From Pantoea dispersa (GTDB lineage: Bacteria; Pseudomonadota; Gammaproteobacteria; Enterobacterales; Enterobacteriaceae), in the NCBI RefSeq assembly GCF_014155765.1, contig NZ_SCKT01000008.1, forward strand, positions 159,051 through 223,050: a stretch of 64,000 bases of DNA, in the 5' to 3' direction. Below the pieces are notes generated by a model. The model was not told the origin of the DNA and did not search any database. It saw only the letters and a program-made list of their open reading frames with translations. Positions 29,797-42,263 of the stretch are shown piece after piece (within the stretch, counting starts at the first letter, position 1; each line of letters opens with the position of its first letter). A program made the position numbers and the translations under genes.

Positions 29797-30485
29797 TATG
29801 CTTCCAGTAACTCTTCCAGCGAATGATAAGCCAGCTCGCTCAGCTTGCCATTGCGGTGCAGGCGCAGCCATCCCACCAGCATGCGCAGCTCGTCAATCAC
29901 CATAAACAGATCGGCCATGTCGTTTTTGCTTTTCACCTGCAGGCGGGTTAACGCATTTAGCTTGTGTGCATTCACCGTTTTATGGCTGATACCGAGCCGG
30001 TTACCAATCTGCTCCGTGTTGTAGCCCCACGCCATCATCAGCAGCACCCGCAGCTGCCGGTCCGGTAGCAGAATGTCAGCCCCCTCCTGCAACTGCGGTA
30101 TCCCGCCAGCGATACAGGCCAGCAGGCAACGACACAGCGCGGTGTGTGAGGACTTTAAATCGAGGACGCTGAGTCCGGGCAGATAACGACTGAGAGCGTG
30201 CATCATCGGCAACAGGCGTCGCGTCAGTACCAGCACCTGCATAGCCGGAAACTGCTGCTGCAGCGCATACAGCACTTTGAAGGTGCCACTCAGCGGCATA
30301 TTCTCGTGAAAGATAAACACCAGCAAGCGGGGTCGCAGCTTTTCACACTGCGAGATGACGGTACTGAGCGACCAGAGCTCATGCACGCGGCAGCCTACCG
30401 GTAATGCCGTCAGCAGGCTTTCCAGCCCGAGTGCCGCCAGCTTATCGGAGGAGTAATAGAGGATGTCTTCGCTGTGTTTTTTCAT
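29796..30485 (-). CDS. LuxR-family (RcsA/BglJ-like) transcriptional regulator
   Basis: The 229-residue protein has an N-terminal receiver-like region without a clear phospho-Asp pocket (LLVFIFHENMP) and a C-terminal LuxR HTH: LPDRQLRVLLMMAWGYNTEQ then NRLGISHKTVNAHKLNALTR. This layout is typical of RcsA/BglJ-type partners of RcsB. I chose ATG 30485 (MKKHSEDILYYSS); the frame is open to a GTG at 30560. A perfect inverted repeat lies upstream at 30599-30621. The target is unknown; capsule or surface genes would be usual. Confidence 0.72.
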   Translation of the reverse strand: MKKHSEDILYYSSDKLAALGLESLLTALPVGCRVHELWSLSTVISQCEKLRPRLLVFIFHENMPLSGTFKVLYALQQQFPAMQVLVLTRRLLPMMHALSRYLPGLSVLDLKSSHTALCRCLLACIAGGIPQLQEGADILLPDRQLRVLLMMAWGYNTEQIGNRLGISHKTVNAHKLNALTRLQVKSKNDMADLFMVIDELRMLVGWLRLHRNGKLSELAYHSLEELLEA

Positions 30486-30598
30486 GCCTGTCCAGAGTTG
30501 CTGCACGTCGCGCCCGTAAATGATGAGCCTGAATGAGCAGGCATTAATCAGGTACGACACATCATCGGCGAAACTTAAATCAGGGCCGATCCGCCGTC

Positions 30599-30621
30599 TC
30601 GCATCATTTTTATTGATGCGA
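30599..30621. promoter_or_regulatory. 8-bp perfect inverted repeat upstream of the LuxR-type gene and yicG
   Basis: TCGCATCA and TGATGCGA are separated by seven bases. It lies in the 288-base divergent region and could be an autoregulatory operator. Confidence 0.35.
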
Positions 30622-30773
30622 AAACACCGGCTGATAACCGCGTTTCCTCTGTAACAAGCCCATCAGCAGGCTCGCCATTAAGATGGCTAATCCGAAAACA
30701 TTTTTTTAGAAAATCTCAGTGGTCTACACTCTGGGAAATCTTTAGCCTTGCCGCCAGTTTACTGGAGTGCTCT

Positions 30774-33936
<3,163 letters not shown>

Positions 33937-33993
33937 AGTCACTTTCAGTATTATGCCCAGTCATTTCTTCATCATCTGTGGAGTAGCACACCT

Positions 33994-34269
33994 ATGGCAC
34001 GCGTAACCGTTCAGGACGCAGTAGAGAAAGTTGGTAACCGTTTTGACCTGGTGTTGGTCGCTGCACGTCGTGCACGTCAGATGCAGGTAGGCGGCAAAGA
34101 TCCGCTGGTTCCGGAAGAGAACGATAAAGCCACCGTTATCGCCCTGCGCGAAATCGAAGAAGGCCTGATCACCAACCAGATTCTGGATGTCCGTGATCGT
34201 CAGGAACAGCAAGAGCAGGAAGCCGCTGAGTTACAAGCCGTTACCGCTATCGCTGAAGGTCGTCGTTAA
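33994..34269 (+). CDS. rpoZ: RNA polymerase omega subunit
   Basis: The 91-residue protein starts [20 protein letters not shown] and matches E. coli omega along its length. It aids beta' folding and forms a ppGpp site with it, in keeping with the next gene, spoT. GGAG precedes the start. Confidence 0.98.
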   Translation: MARVTVQDAVEKVGNRFDLVLVAARRARQMQVGGKDPLVPEENDKATVIALREIEEGLITNQILDVRDRQEQQEQEAAELQAVTAIAEGRR

Positions 34270-34289
34270 CAGCACTCTGCAGGTCAACC

Positions 34290-36401
34290 TTGTATCTGTT
34301 TGAAAGCCTCAATCAGCTGATTGAAAAATACTTGCCTGAGGAGCAAATCAAGCGCCTCAAGCAAGCTTACCTTGTCGCACGTGATGCCCACGAGGGCCAG
34401 ACACGCTCCAGCGGCGAACCCTATATCACCCATCCCGTTGCGGTTGCCTGCATTCTGGCCGAGATGAAGCTCGACCACGAAACGCTGATGGCGGCGCTGC
34501 TGCATGATGTGATCGAGGATACGCCCGCCACCTATCAGGACATGGAACAGCTGTTCGGAAAAAGCGTGGCCGAGCTGGTAGAAGGCGTTTCCAAGCTCGA
34601 TAAGCTGAAATTCCGCGACAAGAAAGAAGCGCAGGCTGAAAACTTCCGCAAAATGATCATGGCGATGGTGCAGGACATTCGCGTCATCCTGATCAAACTG
34701 GCTGACCGCACGCACAACATGCGCACGCTGGGCGCGCTGCGTCCGGATAAAAAACGGCGCATCGCGCTGGAAACGCTGGAGATTTACAGTCCTCTGGCGC
34801 ACCGCCTCGGTATTCATCACCTGAAAACGGAACTGGAAGAGCTCGGCTTTGAAGCACTCTATCCAAACCGTTTCCGCGTGATTAAAGAGGTGGTGAAAGC
34901 GGCGCGCGGTAACCGTAAAGAGATGATTCAGAAGATCCTGTCGGAAATCGACGGGCGTCTGCAGGAAGCCGGCATTCCGTGCCGCGTCAGCGGACGGGAA
35001 AAGCATCTCTATTCGATCTACCGCAAAATGCACCTGAAAGAGCAGCGATTTCACTCGATCATGGATATTTATGCCTTTCGCGTCATCGTGAAAGACCTTG
35101 ATACCTGCTATCGCGTGCTCGGTCAGATGCACAGCCTGTACAAACCGCGTCCCGGACGCGTGAAAGATTACATCGCCATTCCCAAAGCCAACGGCTATCA
35201 GTCACTGCACACCTCGATGATCGGCCCGCACGGCGTGCCGGTTGAGGTGCAAATCCGTACCGAAGATATGGATCAGATGGCGGAGATGGGGGTGGCGGCC
35301 CACTGGGCTTATAAAGAAGCCGGCGAAAGCGGTACCACCGCGCAGATTCGCGCCCAGCGCTGGCTGCAAAGCCTGCTGGAGCTGCAGCAGAGCGCCGGCA
35401 GCTCGTTTGAATTCATCGAGAGCGTAAAATCCGATCTGTTCCCGGATGAGATCTACGTGTTTACGCCGGAAGGCCGTATCGTCGAACTGCCCGCTGGCGC
35501 CACGCCGGTGGATTTCGCCTATGCGGTGCACACCGATATCGGCCACGCCTGCGTCGGTGCGCGCGTCGATCGCCAGCCGTATCCGCTGTCGCAGGCGCTG
35601 ACCAGCGGCCAGACGATTGAAATCATTACCGCCCCTGGCGCCCGGCCAAATGCCGCGTGGCTCAACTTTGTGGTGAGCTCAAAAGCGCGTGCCAAAATTC
35701 GCCAGCTGCTGAAAAACCTCAAGCGCGAAGATTCCGTTAACCTCGGCCGTCGTCTGCTGAGCCACGCGCTCGGCGGCAGTAAAAAGCTGGCCGAAATTCC
35801 TGCAGAGAATATTCAGCAGGAGCTGGAGCGTATGAAGCTCTCCAGCATCGACGATCTGCTGGCGGAGATTGGCCTCGGCAATGCCATGAGCGTGGTGGTG
35901 GCGAAGAACCTGCTGCAATCCGGTAGCGAACCGTCATCTGGCAGCAGTAAGCGCAGCAAAAAGCTGCCCATCAAGGGCGCTGATGGCGTGCTGATTACCT
36001 TCGCCAAGTGCTGCCGTCCAATCCCTGGCGACCCGATTGTCGCGCACGTCAGCCCCGGTAAAGGTCTGGTGGTGCATCACGAATCCTGTCGCAATATTCG
36101 CGGCTACCAGAAAGAACCGGAAAAATTCATGCCGGTTGAATGGGATAAAGTGACCGATCAGGAGTTTGTCGCCGAGATTAAGGTGGATATGTTTAACCAC
36201 CAGGGCGCGCTGGCCAACCTGACCGCGGCAATCAATACCGCAGGTTCGAATATTCAAAGCCTTAATACCGAAGAGCGTGACGGCCGCGTTTACAGCGCCT
36301 TCATCCGCCTCACCGCGAACGATCGCGTCCATCTGGCCAATATCATGCGTAAAATCCGCGTGATGCCGGACGTGATTAAAGTTCACCGTAACCGTAATTA
36401 G
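34290..36401 (+). CDS. spoT: Bifunctional (p)ppGpp synthetase/hydrolase SpoT
   Basis: The 703-residue protein degrades and makes (p)ppGpp. The hydrolase HD domain has LLHDVIEDT and LADRTHNMRTL. The synthetase-type domain lies around 200-340, the TGS domain around 390-450 (DEIYVFTPEGRIVELP), and the C-terminal zinc-finger and ACT domain ends in VMPDVIKVHRN. The start is TTG (MYLFESLNQL), as in E. coli. It follows rpoZ by 20 bases and precedes trmH by 3. Confidence 0.97.
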   Translation: MYLFESLNQLIEKYLPEEQIKRLKQAYLVARDAHEGQTRSSGEPYITHPVAVACILAEMKLDHETLMAALLHDVIEDTPATYQDMEQLFGKSVAELVEGVSKLDKLKFRDKKEAQAENFRKMIMAMVQDIRVILIKLADRTHNMRTLGALRPDKKRRIALETLEIYSPLAHRLGIHHLKTELEELGFEALYPNRFRVIKEVVKAARGNRKEMIQKILSEIDGRLQEAGIPCRVSGREKHLYSIYRKMHLKEQRFHSIMDIYAFRVIVKDLDTCYRVLGQMHSLYKPRPGRVKDYIAIPKANGYQSLHTSMIGPHGVPVEVQIRTEDMDQMAEMGVAAHWAYKEAGESGTTAQIRAQRWLQSLLELQQSAGSSFEFIESVKSDLFPDEIYVFTPEGRIVELPAGATPVDFAYAVHTDIGHACVGARVDRQPYPLSQALTSGQTIEIITAPGARPNAAWLNFVVSSKARAKIRQLLKNLKREDSVNLGRRLLSHALGGSKKLAEIPAENIQQELERMKLSSIDDLLAEIGLGNAMSVVVAKNLLQSGSEPSSGSSKRSKKLPIKGADGVLITFAKCCRPIPGDPIVAHVSPGKGLVVHHESCRNIRGYQKEPEKFMPVEWDKVTDQEFVAEIKVDMFNHQGALANLTAAINTAGSNIQSLNTEERDGRVYSAFIRLTANDRVHLANIMRKIRVMPDVIKVHRNRN

Positions 36402-36404
36402 TGC

Positions 36405-37100
36405 ATGAACGCTCAACGTTTTGCTCGTATCCAGGAGATGCTGGCCATGCGCCAGCACGATCTCACCGTCTGCATGGAGCAGGTGCATAAGCCGCACAAT
36501 GTCTCTGCGGTGATCCGCACCGCCGACGCCGTCGGCATCCACGAAGTGCACGCGGTATGGCCCAGCGTGCGTATGCGCACCATGGTGTCCGCGTCGGCGG
36601 GCAGTAACAGTTGGGTGAAGGTGAAAACCCATCGCCACATTGCTGATGCGGTGCGCCATCTGAAAGATCGCGGCATGCAAGTGCTGGCGACCCATCTGTC
36701 TGACAAAGCGGTCGATTTCCGCGAGATCGATTACACCAAACCGACCTGTATTTTGATGGGCCAGGAGAAAACCGGCATCACTGCTGAAGCGCTGGCGCTG
36801 GCCGACCGCGATATCATCATTCCGATGGTCGGTATGGTGCAGTCGCTGAATGTCTCCGTGGCCTCCGCGCTGATTCTGTATGAAGCCCAGCGCCAGCGGC
36901 AAAACGCCGGCATGTATCGCCGCCAGCACAGCCTGCTGGACGAGGATGAGCAGCAGCGCCTGCTGTTTGAGGGCGGGTATCCGGTGCTGGCGCGCGTAGC
37001 GAAGCAGAAAGGCCTGCCCTATCCGCACATCAACGCGCAGGGCGAAGTCGAAGCCGATGCCGCCTGGTGGTCCACCATGCAAGCGACGGGTAAAAAATGA
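36405..37100 (+). CDS. trmH: tRNA (guanosine(18)-2'-O)-methyltransferase TrmH
   Basis: This SPOUT enzyme methylates Gm18 of tRNAs. The 231-residue protein has the three SpoU motifs: NVSAVIRTADA, LMGQEKTGIT, and IPMVGMVQSLNVSVASA forming the trefoil knot. It overlaps recG by four bases (ATGA). Confidence 0.97.
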   Translation: MNAQRFARIQEMLAMRQHDLTVCMEQVHKPHNVSAVIRTADAVGIHEVHAVWPSVRMRTMVSASAGSNSWVKVKTHRHIADAVRHLKDRGMQVLATHLSDKAVDFREIDYTKPTCILMGQEKTGITAEALALADRDIIIPMVGMVQSLNVSVASALILYEAQRQRQNAGMYRRQHSLLDEDEQQRLLFEGGYPVLARVAKQKGLPYPHINAQGEVEADAAWWSTMQATGKK

Positions 37101-39175
37101 AAGGCCGTCTGCTGGATGCCATTCCGCTCAGTACCCTGACCGGCGTCGGCGCCAGCCAGGCGGGTAAACTGGCGAAACTCGGCCTGTTTACTATTCAGGA
37201 TCTGCTGCTGCACCTGCCGCTGCGCTACGAAGACCGCACCCAGCTGTACAAAATTAACGATCTGCTGCCCGGCATCTGGGCGACGGTGGAAGGTGAAGTG
37301 CTGCACAGCGAAATCACCTTTGGCCGCCGTCGCATGCTGGTATGCCAGATCACCGACGGCAGCGGCGTGCTGACGATGCGCTTCTTCAACTTCAACGCCG
37401 GCATGAAAAACAGCCTGGCACCGGGCCGTCGCGTTACCGCTTATGGCGAGATCAAACGCGGCCAGCGCGGCGCTGAAATCATTCATCCGGAGTATCGCGT
37501 CCAGGGCGAGTTGGGTGGCGTTGAGCTGCAGGAAACCCTGACGCCGGTCTATCCCACCACCGAAGGTATTCGCCAGGCCACGCTGCGCAATCTCACCGAT
37601 CAGGCACTGACGCTGCTGGAGAGCTGCCCGATTGCCGAGCTGCTGCCGCCGGAATTGAGCGGCGGTTTGATCAGCCTGCCGGAGGCGCTGCGCACCCTGC
37701 ACCGGCCGCCGCCGGACCTGCGCCTGAGCGAGCTGGAAACCGGCCGTCATCCGGCGCAGAAGCGTCTGATTCTCGAAGAGCTGCTGGCGCACAATCTCAG
37801 CATGCTGGCGGTACGCGCCGGCGCGCAGCGCCATCACGCCCTGCCCATGCCGGCACGCCACCAACTGGTGGATAAACTGCTGGCCGCGCTGCCATTCTCG
37901 CCCACCGCGGCGCAGCGGCGCGTGGTCGCAGAGATTGAGCGCGATCTGGCGCATGACTTCCCGATGATGCGCCTGGTACAGGGTGATGTCGGCTCCGGTA
38001 AAACGCTGGTGGCTGCGCTGGCGGCGCTGAATGTGATCGCCCACGGCAAGCAGGTAGCGCTGATGGCGCCGACCGAACTGCTGGCAGAACAGCACGCCAG
38101 TAATTTCCGCCAGTGGTTTGCGCCGCTTGGCGTAGAGGTTGGCTGGCTGGCCGGAAAGCAGAAAGGCAAAGCGCGCGAAGCGCAGCAGGAGGCGATTGCC
38201 AGCGGTCAGGTGGCGATGGTGGTGGGCACGCACGCGCTGTTCCAGGAACAGGTGAAGTTCAACGGCATGGCGCTAGTGATCATTGATGAGCAGCACCGTT
38301 TCGGCGTGCATCAGCGGCTGGCGCTGTGGGAAAAAGGCGAAGAGCAGGGTTTCCATCCGCATCAGCTGATCATGACCGCCACCCCGATTCCGCGCACCCT
38401 GGCGATGACGGCCTACGCCGATCTCGATACCTCAACCATTGACGAGCTGCCACCGGGCCGTACGCCGGTGACCACGGTGGCGATTCCCGATACCCGCCGC
38501 AGCGACATCATCACCCGGGTGCAGAGCGCCTGCCACGAGGGCCGTCAGGCCTATTGGGTGTGTACGCTGATCGATGAATCCGACGTGCTGGAAGCGCAGG
38601 CGGCGGAAGCCACCTGGCAGGAGCTGAAAGTGGCGCTGCCGGACCTGCAGGTCGGTCTGGTACACGGGCGTATGAAGCCGGCGGAGAAACAGGCGGTAAT
38701 GGCGGCGTTCAAGGCCAACGAAATCCAGCTGCTGGTGGCTACCACAGTGATTGAGGTCGGCGTGGATGTGCCCAACGCCAGCCTGATGATCATCGAAAAC
38801 CCGGAACGGCTTGGTCTGGCACAGCTGCATCAGCTGCGCGGACGCGTTGGCCGCGGTGCCGTCGCCTCACACTGCGTGCTGCTGTACAAAGCGCCGCTGA
38901 GTAAAACCGCGCAGAAACGCCTGCAGGTGCTACGCGACAGCAACGACGGTTTTGTCATCGCCCAGCACGATCTGGAGATTCGCGGTCCGGGTGAATTGCT
39001 CGGCACGCGCCAGACCGGCAACGCCGAGTTTAAAGTTGCCGATTTACTGCGCGATCAAAGCATGATTCCGGAAGTTCAGCGCGTGGCGCGCCATATCCAC
39101 CAGCATTATCCCGAACAGGCTCAGGCGCTGATCGAGCGCTGGCTGCCGGAAACCGAGCGCTACAGCCACGCTTAA
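37097..39175 (+). CDS. recG: ATP-dependent DNA helicase RecG
   Basis: RecG remodels stalled forks and Holliday junctions. It has 692 residues. The N-terminal wedge (OB) domain is followed by the helicase core with Walker A GDVGSGKTLVA near residue 298 and the DEQHRFG box. The C-terminal TRG motif region includes GPGELLGTRQTG. It is the end of the spoT operon, and its stop overlaps the converging marR-type gene by four bases. Confidence 0.97.
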   Translation: MKGRLLDAIPLSTLTGVGASQAGKLAKLGLFTIQDLLLHLPLRYEDRTQLYKINDLLPGIWATVEGEVLHSEITFGRRRMLVCQITDGSGVLTMRFFNFNAGMKNSLAPGRRVTAYGEIKRGQRGAEIIHPEYRVQGELGGVELQETLTPVYPTTEGIRQATLRNLTDQALTLLESCPIAELLPPELSGGLISLPEALRTLHRPPPDLRLSELETGRHPAQKRLILEELLAHNLSMLAVRAGAQRHHALPMPARHQLVDKLLAALPFSPTAAQRRVVAEIERDLAHDFPMMRLVQGDVGSGKTLVAALAALNVIAHGKQVALMAPTELLAEQHASNFRQWFAPLGVEVGWLAGKQKGKAREAQQEAIASGQVAMVVGTHALFQEQVKFNGMALVIIDEQHRFGVHQRLALWEKGEEQGFHPHQLIMTATPIPRTLAMTAYADLDTSTIDELPPGRTPVTTVAIPDTRRSDIITRVQSACHEGRQAYWVCTLIDESDVLEAQAAEATWQELKVALPDLQVGLVHGRMKPAEKQAVMAAFKANEIQLLVATTVIEVGVDVPNASLMIIENPERLGLAQLHQLRGRVGRGAVASHCVLLYKAPLSKTAQKRLQVLRDSNDGFVIAQHDLEIRGPGELLGTRQTGNAEFKVADLLRDQSMIPEVQRVARHIHQHYPEQAQALIERWLPETERYSHA

Positions 39176-39666
39176 TCCAGCTGCGGCTGTCGATCCACCG
39201 CCATAAAATCCCCGACGAAGCGCTGTAACAGGCGCGTTAACTCAGCGCGCTCTTCAGCTGGCCAGCCAGCGAACAGCTGCTGATAGATCTGGGTGCGCGC
39301 CGCGTCGATTTTGTCCGTCATCGCTTTTCCCGCCGCGGTGATCACCGCCTCATTGATCCGCTTGTCTCTGGCATTTTTCTGCCGCTGCGCCAGCCCCAGC
39401 TCTTCCAGCTTCGCCACCTGGCGGCTGACAGTGGTGTAATCGCGCCCGGCGCGATCGGCCAGCTCGACCACGCCGAGGGGACCAAAGCGGCCAATCTGGA
39501 TCAGCAACGGAAACAGGGCGCGATCCAGCTGGATACCGGACTCTTTTATTAATAATTCATCGCGTTGCGGACGATTAAAGGTGCCGACGATCATCAGCAG
39601 CGCGTTGTGCAAATCATCGAAGCCGGCATTATTATGTGTATTTTGCACGCTTTTCATTGACGTCAT
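39172..39666 (-). CDS. MarR-family transcriptional regulator
   Basis: The 164-residue winged-helix protein has the MarR core LGVVELADRAGRDYTTVSRQVAKLEELGLA and a wing NARDKRINEAVIT. It is divergent from an NADPH-quinone-type oxidoreductase, with an operator-like palindrome between them, so it likely represses both. ATG 39657 is an alternative start. E. coli has gltS between recG and xanP instead. Confidence 0.85.
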   Translation of the reverse strand: MTSMKSVQNTHNNAGFDDLHNALLMIVGTFNRPQRDELLIKESGIQLDRALFPLLIQIGRFGPLGVVELADRAGRDYTTVSRQVAKLEELGLAQRQKNARDKRINEAVITAAGKAMTDKIDAARTQIYQQLFAGWPAEERAELTRLLQRFVGDFMAVDRQPQLD

Positions 39667-39681
39667 CCCAGAGCAGGCCTA

Positions 39682-39700
39682 ATGTGTGCATATTACACAT
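39682..39700. promoter_or_regulatory. Candidate operator of the MarR-type regulator
   Basis: ATGTGT (39682-39687) and ACACAT (39695-39700) are a perfect inverted repeat with a 7-base spacer, the usual size of a MarR-family site. It lies in the 60-base divergent gap. A related half-site, TGTGTATTTTGCAC, lies inside the start of the marR-type gene. Confidence 0.55.
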
Positions 39701-39726
39701 ATTATCCGATGAACTGAAGGTGAAAC

Positions 39727-40662
39727 ATGAAAGCAGCTATTGTCAGTGCCGCAGGTGAGAAACCGGTATGGGGCGATTTCCCGGCACCGCAGGCCGATGA
39801 ACAGCATGTGGTGGTAACGGTGAAGGCCGCCGCCATCAGCCAGCTGGCGAAAGCGCGAGCTGCCGGCGCCCATTACAGCGCCGATAGCCACTATCCGTTT
39901 ATCGCCGGTATTGATGGCACCGGCACGCTGAGCAACGGCGATCCGGTCTATTTTCTCGCCTTTAGCGCACCGTGGGGCAGTATGGCGCAGCAGACCCGGG
40001 TGCCGGCTGCGGCGGTGGTTGCGCTGCCGCCGACGCTTGATCCGCTGCTGGCTGCGGCAATCGCCAATCCCGGCATGTCCTCGTGGGCCGCACTGACGCG
40101 TCGCGCGCAGTTTCAGGCGGGTGAAACCGTGCTGATCAACGGTGCAACCGGCACCTCCGGCGGGCTGGCGGTGCGCATTGCGCGTCACCTCGGTGCCGGG
40201 AAAATCATCGCCACCGGCCGTAACCGCGCGGTGCTGGAGCAGCTGCGCACGCAGGGTGCGGATATCATCCTGACGCTGGATGAACTGCCCGGCGCGCTGC
40301 CAGCGCTGATGCAGCAGGGCATTGATGTGGTGCTGGATTATCTGTGGGGCCAGAGTGCGCTCGACATCATGCACGCGGCGGTGGCCGGCGGTGAGAAAAC
40401 GGTGCGCTTCGTGCAGATTGGCTCGCTCAGCGGGCAGGAGATCGCGCTGCACAGTAAACTGCTGCGCTCATCCGGGCTGACGCTGATGGGCAGCGGACTG
40501 GGCAGCGTCTCTGACAGCGAACTGATCGCCTGCATTGGTGAGATGCTGAACGCCGCCGCTGAAAGTGACTTCTCCATCGCTTTTCAGCAGCGTCCGCTGA
40601 GTGAGGTAGAGCAGGCGTGGCAGCTGGATGACAGCCGCTGCCGCACGGTGTTTACGCTCTAG
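39727..40662 (+). CDS. Zinc-independent medium-chain alcohol dehydrogenase/quinone oxidoreductase family protein
   Basis: The 311-residue MDR protein has a GroES-like N-terminal domain and the NADPH-binding motif GATGTSGGLAVRIARHLGAG (the AxxGxxG variant of quinone reductases). It lacks the zinc ligands of alcohol dehydrogenases. The likely role is reduction of quinones or other reactive electrophiles, induced when the adjacent MarR-type repressor binds a ligand. GAAGGTGAAAC precedes the ATG. Confidence 0.82.
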   Translation: MKAAIVSAAGEKPVWGDFPAPQADEQHVVVTVKAAAISQLAKARAAGAHYSADSHYPFIAGIDGTGTLSNGDPVYFLAFSAPWGSMAQQTRVPAAAVVALPPTLDPLLAAAIANPGMSSWAALTRRAQFQAGETVLINGATGTSGGLAVRIARHLGAGKIIATGRNRAVLEQLRTQGADIILTLDELPGALPALMQQGIDVVLDYLWGQSALDIMHAAVAGGEKTVRFVQIGSLSGQEIALHSKLLRSSGLTLMGSGLGSVSDSELIACIGEMLNAAAESDFSIAFQQRPLSEVEQAWQLDDSRCRTVFTL

Positions 40663-40685
40663 ATCAATCGCAACTAAAAGGGGCA

Positions 40686-40701
40686 TTGCAAACGATTGCT
40701 T
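40686..40701. promoter_or_regulatory. PurR box 1 upstream of xanP
   Basis: TTGCAAACGATTGCTT matches the PurR consensus ANGCAANCGNTTNCNT at all fixed positions except the first. It lies 52-67 bases before the xanP start. Confidence 0.6.
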
Positions 40702-40706
40702 TCACA

Positions 40707-40722
40707 ACGCAACCGTTTAAAA
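40707..40722. promoter_or_regulatory. Weaker PurR-like box 2 upstream of xanP
   Basis: ACGCAACCGTTTAAAA matches the PurR consensus in its core and fails at the last two fixed positions. It starts 21 bases after box 1, two helical turns. Confidence 0.4.
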
Positions 40723-40752
40723 TCGCCCCTTTGTTGTTATTGAGAAGCCACC

Positions 40753-42141
40753 ATGTCCGTCAATACTGCTGAATCCCGCCAGCCTGCCACTGCGCCAGGC
40801 GAGAGCAAAAGTGAACTGATTTACCGTCTTGAAGATCGTCCGCCGCTGCCGCAAACGCTGTTTGCCGCCTGCCAGCATCTGCTGGCGATGTTTGTGGCGG
40901 TGATTACCCCGGCACTGCTGATCTGCCAGGCGCTCGGCTTACCGGCGCAGGACACGCAGCACATCATCAGCATGTCGCTGTTTGCTTCGGGCGTGGCATC
41001 CATTCTGCAAATCAAAACCTGGGGACCGGTGGGTTCTGGCCTGCTGTCGATTCAGGGCACCAGCTTTAACTTTGTCACGCCGCTGATCATGGGCGGTATG
41101 GCGCTGAAAAACGGCGGTGCCGATGTGCCAACCATGATGGCGGCGCTGTTTGGTACCCTGATGGTGGCTTCCTGTACCGAGATGCTGCTGTCACGCGTGC
41201 TGCACCTCGCGCGCCGCATCATCACGCCGCTGGTGTCCGGCATTGTGGTGATGATTATCGGTCTGTCGCTGATTCAGGTCGGCCTGACCTCGATTGGCGG
41301 TGGCTTCGCCGCCATGAACGATCACAGCTTTGGGGCGCCGAAAAATCTGCTGCTGGCCGGTGCCGTGCTGGTGGTTATCATCCTGCTCAACCGCCAGCGC
41401 AACCCTTATCTGCGCGTCGCGTCGCTGGTGATCGCCATGGCGGTGGGTTATGCGCTGGCCTGGGCGCTGGATATGCTGCCCGCTACCTCTGCACCAACCA
41501 ACCAGGCGCTGCTGGCCGTGCCATCGCCGCTCTATTACGGCCTGGGTTTTGACTGGAATCTGCTGATCCCGCTGATGCTGGTGTTTATGGTGACCTCGCT
41601 GGAAACCATCGGCGATATTACCGCCACCTCCGATGTCTCCGAACAGCCGGTCAGCGGTCCGCTGTATATGAAGCGTCTGAAAGGCGGCGTGCTGGCCAAT
41701 GGTCTCAACTCGTTTGTGTCGGCGCTGTTCAACACCTTCCCTAACTCCTGCTTTGGTCAGAACAACGGGGTGATTCAGCTGACCGGCGTGGCCAGCCGCT
41801 ACGTGGGCTTTGTGGTGGCGCTGATGCTGATCGTACTCGGCCTGTTCCCGGCGGTGAGCGGCTTTGTGCAGCATATTCCGGAACCGGTACTGGGCGGAGC
41901 CACCATCGTGATGTTTGGTACCATTGCCGCTTCTGGCGTGCGCATCGTGTCGCGCGAACCGCTCAATCGCCGCGCCATTATGATCATCGCGCTGTCGCTG
42001 GCGGTGGGCCTTGGCGTATCGCAGCAGCCGCTGATTCTGCAATTTGCCCCGGACTGGCTGAAAACCCTGCTGTCATCCGGCATCGCCGCCGGGGGTATCA
42101 CCGCTATTGTGCTTAACCTCGTCTTTCCGCAGGAAAAGTAA
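40753..42141 (+). CDS. xanP: Xanthine:proton symporter XanP
   Basis: This NCS2 nucleobase transporter of 462 residues has 14 membrane segments. The family signature is [17 protein letters not shown], and [16 protein letters not shown] contains the substrate-binding Glu. It is close to E. coli XanP (YicE). PurR-like boxes in front would tie it to purine supply. It is followed by yicH as in E. coli. Confidence 0.93.
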   Translation: MSVNTAESRQPATAPGESKSELIYRLEDRPPLPQTLFAACQHLLAMFVAVITPALLICQALGLPAQDTQHIISMSLFASGVASILQIKTWGPVGSGLLSIQGTSFNFVTPLIMGGMALKNGGADVPTMMAALFGTLMVASCTEMLLSRVLHLARRIITPLVSGIVVMIIGLSLIQVGLTSIGGGFAAMNDHSFGAPKNLLLAGAVLVVIILLNRQRNPYLRVASLVIAMAVGYALAWALDMLPATSAPTNQALLAVPSPLYYGLGFDWNLLIPLMLVFMVTSLETIGDITATSDVSEQPVSGPLYMKRLKGGVLANGLNSFVSALFNTFPNSCFGQNNGVIQLTGVASRYVGFVVALMLIVLGLFPAVSGFVQHIPEPVLGGATIVMFGTIAASGVRIVSREPLNRRAIMIIALSLAVGLGVSQQPLILQFAPDWLKTLLSSGIAAGGITAIVLNLVFPQEK

Positions 42142-42263
42142 TGCTGCTGGCAGGCTACGGCCTGCCTGTTATTTATCCGCTTTTTCATCCAGGCTGTTGA
42201 GCTGTAACGGTAATTCAGGCATAACAACCACTCACCGGATAAATATCGGGATGGATGGATGCG

